From: an uncultured Macromonas sp.
Lineage (GTDB): Bacteria; Pseudomonadota; Gammaproteobacteria; Burkholderiales; Burkholderiaceae
NCBI GenBank assembly: GCA_946481585.1
Contig: CAMLOF010000086.1
Span: forward strand, 1-10,555
Length of the DNA stretch: 10,555 bases
Direction of reading: 5' to 3'
The position numbers and the translations under genes were made by a program. Below the pieces are notes generated by a model. The model worked only from the letters and a program-made list of their open reading frames with translations. It did no database searches and was not told the DNA's origin. Position 1 is the first letter of the stretch. Each line of letters opens with the position of its first letter. Of the stretch, positions 5,976-10,555 are shown piece by piece.

Positions 5976-5992
5976 GGGGGGCTTCACCCCCC
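5976..5992. terminator. G6-C6 hairpin between the convergent tolC and wbpM-like genes
   Basis: GGGGGG (5976-5981), a five-base loop and CCCCCC (5987-5992) form a compact hairpin 10 bases after the tolC stop, able to act in either direction. Neither strand has a T-run after it, so it is not a classic intrinsic terminator; it may pause polymerase or protect RNA 3' ends. The loop contains the stop codon of the minus-strand gene (5984-5986). Confidence 0.4.
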
Positions 5993-7930
5993 TGAGTCCA
6001 CGGCCTTGGCTTCGGCTTCCTGTTCCAGGTAAACCCAGTCAACGATTTCGCCATTAGGCACGTAACCGGCAACCAGTTGCTGTAGCATTTGCCGAATCAC
6101 ACCAATGTCGTTGACGTTCAAGGCCATATCCAGGGCCTGCAACTTTGGCTCCAGCTCTACCCAGGGCAAGAATTCCTCGTGGGCCTTCATGATTCGTGAA
6201 TGATTGGTCGGCTTCGGATTGTCGCCAATCAGCAGTTCTTCATAAAGCTTTTCACCGGGGCGCAGCCCGGTGATTTCAATTTCGATGTCCCCATCAGGGT
6301 GATTGTCGTCTCGCACCGTCAGGCCAGACAGTTCCACCATGCGTCGGGCCAAGTCAAGGATTTTGACCGATTGCCCCATGTCCAGCACAAACACGTCACC
6401 GCCCTTGGCCATGGCGCCTGCCTGAATCACCAACTGCGCGGCCTCGGGAATGGTCATGAAGTAACGGGTGATCTCAGGGTGGGTCAGTGTGATGGGGCCA
6501 CCTTCACGGATTTGCTGGCGGAACCGTGGCACCACTGAGCCGGAAGAACCCAAAACATTCCCGAAACGAACCATAGCGAACTTGGTCCCCGGTTCATCGG
6601 CCGCCAATGCCTGCAACACCATCTCTGCCAACCGTTTGCTGGCGCCCATGATGTTGGTCGGGCGAACTGCCTTGTCTGTACTGATGAGCACGAAGTCGGC
6701 CACACCGCTTTCCATGGCGGCATGGGCAGTATTCAGCGTGCCCAGCACGTTGTTCTTCACACCCTCTGCCGGGTTGTGCTCCACAAGAGGCACATGCTTG
6801 TATGCAGCGGCGTGGTAAACGGTATCTGGCCGCCACGTCGACATCACTTCATGCATACGGTCCGCGTTTTGTACCGAAGCCAGCAACGGTACCAGCTTTA
6901 CTGCCCTGCCTGCCAGCTTTTCTTCCAACTCCTGGTGAATGGCGTACAGGGCAAATTCACTCTGCTCTATCAAAAGCAAGGTTGAAGGGCCCACACTCAA
7001 AATCTGGCGACAAAGCTCACTGCCTATAGAGCCACCCGCCCCAGTAACCATAACCACCTTGTCCAGAATGTTCCGGGCCAAAAGAATGTGGTTGGGGGTT
7101 ACAGGCTCCCGACCCAAAAGGTCGTCAACGTCCAGCTCCCGCAAGTCCGACACACTTACTCGCCCCTGGGCGAGGTCAGACAGGCTGGGTAGCGTGCGCA
7201 CCGTTACGCGGGCACTTGCAATGTGGGCAAGGATTTCGTTGCGGCGCTTGCGACCAATGCTGGGCATGGCCAGTAGCACGTGCCCTATTCCCAAGGTTGC
7301 AGCCAAACTGACCAAGTCTGCCGGGTTGTAGATGGGCTGGCCATTGAGCACGTGCCCATGAAGCCGATCGTCATCGTCCAAGAAACCCGCAACCTGCATT
7401 TCGTGGCTGTTGGCCAAGGCTGCCGCCAGCTGTCTACCTGCCCCGCCAGCCCCGTAAATCAACACCTTGGGGCGTGCAGCACGGCGCAGAATGCTTTGGT
7501 ACTGGTCGCCCAGCCACAGGCGTGCAAACGCACGTGAAGCGCCTACAAACAGAAGCAGCAGAATGGGTTGGATGATACCCACCGTGCGCGGTACACCCGC
7601 AACGCCTATGGCGGTAAAGATGGACGCATACAAAAGACCATAAATACCTATGGCGCGTGCAACGGCTAACAAGGCTGGCCAACCGCTGTAACGGAAAATT
7701 GCACGGTACAGGCCAGAAACAATGAAGATTGGCAGCGCAATACCAATTGAGGCCACAACTGCCCACAGCATGCTGCCTGAAAGCGCTACAAACTCGCCCA
7801 ATCGCAAGTAATAGGCGAGCCAGACCGTCAAGACGCACAGGGCCAAGTCAACCGACAAGGCGACCAATCGTTTAGCGGCACGCGGCAAGGCCAGAATGGG
7901 TACCGCTAGCGTGAACAGTGGTTTATTCAA
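5984..7930 (-). CDS. wbpM: WbpM-type membrane UDP-GlcNAc C4,6-dehydratase
   Basis: This 648-residue protein has four N-terminal transmembrane helices (about 22-41, 54-74, 90-110, 116-132). A first Rossmann domain follows with GAGGAGR (160-166), then the catalytic SDR domain with TGAGGSIG (296-303), ISTDKA (416-421) and MGASK (428-432). Met428 with Lys432 replaces the usual YxxxK pair, the Ser-Met-Lys triad known for WbpM-type dehydratases. The expected product is UDP-2-acetamido-2,6-dideoxy-D-xylo-hexos-4-ulose, the precursor of QuiNAc, FucNAc or bacillosamine. The length matches the large WbpM/CapD form. The start is a TTG (7930) overlapping the upstream stop by TTGA; a TAG lies six codons upstream, so no better start exists. 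GGGG lies seven bases before it. Confidence 0.9.
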   Translation of the reverse strand: MNKPLFTLAVPILALPRAAKRLVALSVDLALCVLTVWLAYYLRLGEFVALSGSMLWAVVASIGIALPIFIVSGLYRAIFRYSGWPALLAVARAIGIYGLLYASIFTAIGVAGVPRTVGIIQPILLLLFVGASRAFARLWLGDQYQSILRRAARPKVLIYGAGGAGRQLAAALANSHEMQVAGFLDDDDRLHGHVLNGQPIYNPADLVSLAATLGIGHVLLAMPSIGRKRRNEILAHIASARVTVRTLPSLSDLAQGRVSVSDLRELDVDDLLGREPVTPNHILLARNILDKVVMVTGAGGSIGSELCRQILSVGPSTLLLIEQSEFALYAIHQELEEKLAGRAVKLVPLLASVQNADRMHEVMSTWRPDTVYHAAAYKHVPLVEHNPAEGVKNNVLGTLNTAHAAMESGVADFVLISTDKAVRPTNIMGASKRLAEMVLQALAADEPGTKFAMVRFGNVLGSSGSVVPRFRQQIREGGPITLTHPEITRYFMTIPEAAQLVIQAGAMAKGGDVFVLDMGQSVKILDLARRMVELSGLTVRDDNHPDGDIEIEITGLRPGEKLYEELLIGDNPKPTNHSRIMKAHEEFLPWVELEPKLQALDMALNVNDIGVIRQMLQQLVAGYVPNGEIVDWVYLEQEAEAKAVDSGG

Positions 7931-8487
7931 TGTGATACCCCATCCCTAGAGACCACCTTAAGCGCAGTCATCCACAGTATCTTCAGGTCGAACAAGAAAG
8001 ACCTTCGTCTGAGGTACTCAGCGTCCAACTCCACTTTCTGCGGAATCGGCAGTTCGTCTCGACCATTGACTTGCGCCCAACCCGTCAAACCGGGAACCAG
8101 TTCGTGCACGCCCTTCTCCGTCCGCAGTGCGATCAGGTCATCCTGATTGAACAGCGCCGGTCGGGGTCCCACAAAGCTCATGTCTCCCTTGAGAATGCTC
8201 CACAGTTGGGGCAATTCATCCAAACTTGATTTGCGCAGAAACGAGCCTATAGGTGTAAGCCATTGGTTTGGATTCTGAAGCAGATGCGTGGCTACCGCAG
8301 GGGTGTAGATGCGCATGCTGCGGAACTTGGGCATTTTGAAAATGCGGTTGTACCGCCCGACGCGGTCGCTCCAATAAAGGACTGGCCCTGGTGAAGTCAG
8401 CCTCACGGCCAAGGCAACGATCAAGATAGGTAACGCCAGAAACACAGCGGCCACCAACGCCGCTGCCAGATCAAACAAACGCTTCAT
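7927..8487 (-). CDS. Small phosphoglycosyl transferase (PglC/WcaJ-C type), glycan-initiating
   Basis: This 186-residue enzyme is a minimal monotopic phosphoglycosyl transferase (bacterial sugar transferase family). An N-terminal membrane helix (about 8-29) carries Pro20, placed as in the re-entrant helix of PglC. Then come VLYWSDRVGR (36-45), KFRSMR (54-59), the catalytic dyad in SLDELPQL (Asp90-Glu91), MSFVGPRP (103-110) and PGLTGWAQVNGRD (132-144). It transfers a sugar-1-phosphate from a UDP-sugar to undecaprenyl phosphate at the inner membrane, the first step of O-antigen or capsule repeat assembly. Its neighbours suggest a 6-deoxy-HexNAc such as QuiNAc as donor (inferred). The ATG overlaps the upstream stop by ATGA, with AGGGG eight bases upstream, and its own stop overlaps the next start. 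Confidence 0.92.
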   Translation of the reverse strand: MKRLFDLAAALVAAVFLALPILIVALAVRLTSPGPVLYWSDRVGRYNRIFKMPKFRSMRIYTPAVATHLLQNPNQWLTPIGSFLRKSSLDELPQLWSILKGDMSFVGPRPALFNQDDLIALRTEKGVHELVPGLTGWAQVNGRDELPIPQKVELDAEYLRRRSFLFDLKILWMTALKVVSRDGVSH

Positions 8488-9431
8488 TGACGAAACCCCT
8501 CTGCTGTACTGCGCAACCCTTCATCAACGTTCACAGGGGGGCTCCACCCCAGTACCTGCCGGGTTTTGGTAATGTCGACCTGGAGTGAACCGCATAGCCG
8601 CTGGCACACCCCCTGCCTACCCAGCACAGTTGCTCCGGCCCAGAGCAACACGCTGGGTACCGGAAACAGCCTTGCAGGCCTGCCCAGAGCCAGCCCCATG
8701 CGCCTCAGCAGGTCAGCGGTGGACAGGTCTTCCCCGTCACTGACCAGGAATGTCTGGTTGGCAGCCGCCGGGTGGCTCAGGCAGGTGACGATCAGGTCCA
8801 CCAGATTGTCCAGCGCCACCAAGCTGCGACGGTTGCGCGTCACGGCCCCCAAAGGCAGTGGCATGCCACGGAACAGCCAGAGCATCATGGCTGCGAAATT
8901 GGCCCGCACCCCCGGCCCATAGACCAACGGCGGGCGGATGATGACTACCGCCATGCCGGTTTGTGCCGCTATTTCTCGCAGCCCCTGCTCCGCCTCCCAT
9001 TTGGACATGCCGTAGGCGTCTTGCGGCGCGGGGGCATCATCCGCATGAAACTGCTCCCTCGCCACCGTCGCCTCCCCATTGACCTTGACCGAGCTGAGAA
9101 AGACAAAACGCTTCACGCCAGCCGCCGCCGCTTGCCGCGCCAGGTTCAGCGTGCCCTCCACGTTCACGCGTCGGTATTCAGCCAGGGCGTCCGTCGCGGC
9201 GTCTTGCATCACGTGCACGCGGGCGGCGGTGTGCACCACCGCATCCACGCCATCCAGCGCCGCGCGCCAGTCCTGCGCCGCGCCTAGTTCACCGACGGAC
9301 ACGCCTTGCGCACTGGTCGGCAGAGAGGGCGCGCCATGCCGATAAGCACCCCGCACGGCCTGGCCTGCTCCGTCCAGGCGATGCAGAACGGCAGAACCCA
9401 CGAAACCGGAGGCGCCGGTGACCAGTATCAC
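8484..9431 (-). CDS. Extended-SDR nucleotide-sugar reductase/epimerase (WbpV/WreQ-like)
   Basis: This 315-residue cytoplasmic enzyme is an extended short-chain dehydrogenase: the NAD(P) motif TGASGFVGSAV (5-15), HTAARVHVM (67-75), catalytic FLSSVKVNGE (111-120) and YGMSK (Tyr140, Lys144), then RPPLVYGPGVRANF (166-179) for substrate. It would act on a UDP-sugar. Beside a WbpM-type dehydratase the best guess is reduction of the 4-keto product to UDP-QuiNAc or UDP-FucNAc, as for WbpV or WreQ; UDP-glucose/GlcNAc 4-epimerase activity is the alternative and sequence alone does not decide. The start is GTG (9431) overlapping the upstream stop by GTGA, with GGGAG six bases before it. Its G+C is visibly higher than that of the two genes downstream. 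Confidence 0.85.
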   Translation of the reverse strand: MILVTGASGFVGSAVLHRLDGAGQAVRGAYRHGAPSLPTSAQGVSVGELGAAQDWRAALDGVDAVVHTAARVHVMQDAATDALAEYRRVNVEGTLNLARQAAAAGVKRFVFLSSVKVNGEATVAREQFHADDAPAPQDAYGMSKWEAEQGLREIAAQTGMAVVIIRPPLVYGPGVRANFAAMMLWLFRGMPLPLGAVTRNRRSLVALDNLVDLIVTCLSHPAAANQTFLVSDGEDLSTADLLRRMGLALGRPARLFPVPSVLLWAGATVLGRQGVCQRLCGSLQVDITKTRQVLGWSPPVNVDEGLRSTAEGFRQ

Positions 9432-10555
9432 GGCCGTCTCCCAGCCGCCATCCCGGTCGCGGCCAGCTCGAGCAGCCAGCCCTCGAGGCGGTCCAACAGC
9501 AGCCGACGCTCGAACTCGCGGGCGTACAAGGCCCGGCCACGTTCCCCCATGGCCTGGCGTTGGGCCGCGCTCATGCTGGCCAGACGCAGCACCGCTTGCG
9601 CAAGGCCGGCAGCATCGCCCGCCGCGCAGGTCAGGCCGGCCTCGGCATCGGCCAACAATTCGGCCCCTTCACCATTGAGCATAGCAATCACCGGCGTCCC
9701 GGCCGCTAGGTAGGACTGCAACTTGCCTGGAATGGTCAACGCAAAAATCGGCTCATCCTTCAGGCTGACCAGCAAGGCGTCGGCATGGCGAAAGAACGAC
9801 GGCATGCGTTCAACAGGGTAGCGCCCTAGCAACCGGACGCTGCGCCCCAAATCCCGCGCGGCAATCTCGCGAGCCACCCAGGCACTCATGCGACCGTCCC
9901 CCACCACCAGCCAGCGAATGCTGGTGTGATCCTTGAGCGACTCGGCTGCCGCCAGGATCGCCGGGAAATCCTGGGCTTCGCCGATGTTGCCGGCGAACAT
10001 GACGGAGAAACTGTCTGCGGCGGGCGCCACTTCCCGCGCCGGTTCGGCGGCAGTGCCATCGAACACCGATTCGGCCCAACTCGGGAAATACTCGATGCGC
10101 CGCTCTGCCCCCGCGTAGTACCGGATCGGGGCCATGAAGCTTCTGGACTGGGCCAGGATCAGGTCGCAACGCTGGTAAATGGCGCTCACCAACCTGCCAA
10201 CCAGCTTCAGCATCCACCCTGACTTCACGACGCCCACCGCCCTCAAAGTTTCAGGCCAAAGGTCGAGCACCCAGAAAGCCATCGGAGCCCGTTTGACGGC
10301 GCGCATCACCGCGCCCGGAATACCCACCGTGACCGGCGATGGTTCATAGACCAGGATCGCATCGAACGCGCGTCCGCGCAACTTCCACAGACCGACAAGG
10401 GCGGCGCTGATCGCGAATGACAGATAGTTCAGCATCAGCCGCATGCCCCCACGACCGCGCGGCACCATGGGCACGCGCACGATACGCGCGCCTTCATGCG
10501 TCGCGTACCGCTCCGGATGGCGGCGATAGGCCGCGTCCACCACACCGGTAGGGTA
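9428..10555 (-). CDS. GT4-family glycosyltransferase, WbuB-like (5' end beyond window)
   Basis: The frame is open to the right edge, where the codons Tyr-Pro-Thr-Gly precede a Val-Val-Asp segment, so the start lies outside and about 375 residues are seen. That YPTG near the start and LNYLSFAIS soon after fit the N-terminal domain of WbuB-type retaining GT-B transferases. The C-terminal Glycos_transf_1 domain begins with FSVMFAGNIGEAQDFPA and continues through WLVVGDGR and RLLGRYPVERMPSFF. It reaches DEPIFALTIPGKLQSYLAAG, the donor-binding region with the conserved Pro-Lys and Tyr-Leu-Ala. WbuB-type enzymes add FucNAc or similar sugars to a lipid-linked O-unit on the cytoplasmic side of the membrane; the donor here is unknown. 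Its stop overlaps the SDR start. Confidence 0.88.
   Translation of the reverse strand, partial: YPTGVVDAAYRRHPERYATHEGARIVRVPMVPRGRGGMRLMLNYLSFAISAALVGLWKLRGRAFDAILVYEPSPVTVGIPGAVMRAVKRAPMAFWVLDLWPETLRAVGVVKSGWMLKLVGRLVSAIYQRCDLILAQSRSFMAPIRYYAGAERRIEYFPSWAESVFDGTAAEPAREVAPAADSFSVMFAGNIGEAQDFPAILAAAESLKDHTSIRWLVVGDGRMSAWVAREIAARDLGRSVRLLGRYPVERMPSFFRHADALLVSLKDEPIFALTIPGKLQSYLAAGTPVIAMLNGEGAELLADAEAGLTCAAGDAAGLAQAVLRLASMSAAQRQAMGERGRALYAREFERRLLLDRLEGWLLELAATGMAAGRRP

Noticed and set aside
1..10555. CRISPR array, insertion sequence, tRNA, phage or toxin-antitoxin genes
   Set aside because: I looked for regular short repeats, terminal inverted repeats with transposase motifs and tRNA-like cloverleaf sequence and saw none; all substantial frames are accounted for by the genes listed.

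Overview
The window looks like chromosomal DNA of a betaproteobacterium, most likely Burkholderiales near Comamonadaceae (Acidovorax, Comamonas, Delftia relatives). I judge this from the high G+C, the codon use and the protein sequences; no rRNA or database match was available. No tRNA, rRNA, CRISPR array, insertion sequence or phage gene is visible, and no stretch above 300 bases lacks a gene.

Layout. (1) At the left edge, on the minus strand, are the first 12 codons of ribosomal protein S16 (rpsP), with a good Shine-Dalgarno site, an 83-base leader with two interleaved pairings, and a strong-looking promoter. (2) Divergent from it are a GNAT N-acetyltransferase of the phosphinothricin-acetyltransferase type and a translationally coupled four-helix TM2-like membrane protein. 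(3) Convergent with these, on the minus strand, lie an AEC-family permease and, upstream of it, methionine sulfoxide reductase msrA. (4) Divergent from msrA, on the plus strand, is a tight series: TetR/AcrR regulator, Pcm-like methyltransferase, single-domain rhodanese, TolC-family outer membrane channel. The tetR-msrA gap carries two dyads, one overlapping the predicted tetR -10 box. (5) From 5984 to the right edge, on the minus strand, is the end of a surface-polysaccharide (O-antigen-type) cluster, in transcription order: WbuB-like GT4 glycosyltransferase (5' end cut by the window), SDR nucleotide-sugar reductase/epimerase, small PglC/WcaJ-type phosphoglycosyl transferase, and a large WbpM-type UDP-GlcNAc 4,6-dehydratase. 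All three internal junctions are 4-base stop/start overlaps.

How the genes work together. The right-hand block forms a coherent initiation module. The WbpM-type enzyme makes the UDP-4-keto-6-deoxy-HexNAc, the SDR probably reduces C4 to UDP-QuiNAc or UDP-FucNAc, the phosphoglycosyl transferase loads the sugar phosphate on undecaprenyl phosphate, and the GT4 enzyme adds a next sugar. The middle block pairs a transcriptional repressor with an export channel, suggesting regulated efflux or secretion, although no pump or adaptor gene is present.

Most of the window is ordinary. The points most worth checking are the possible pseudoknot in the rpsP leader, the Pcm-like protein with a replaced repair-enzyme motif, the stacked dyads that may be TetR operators, and a base-composition step inside the polysaccharide operon. 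I found no convincing sign of a wholly new system.
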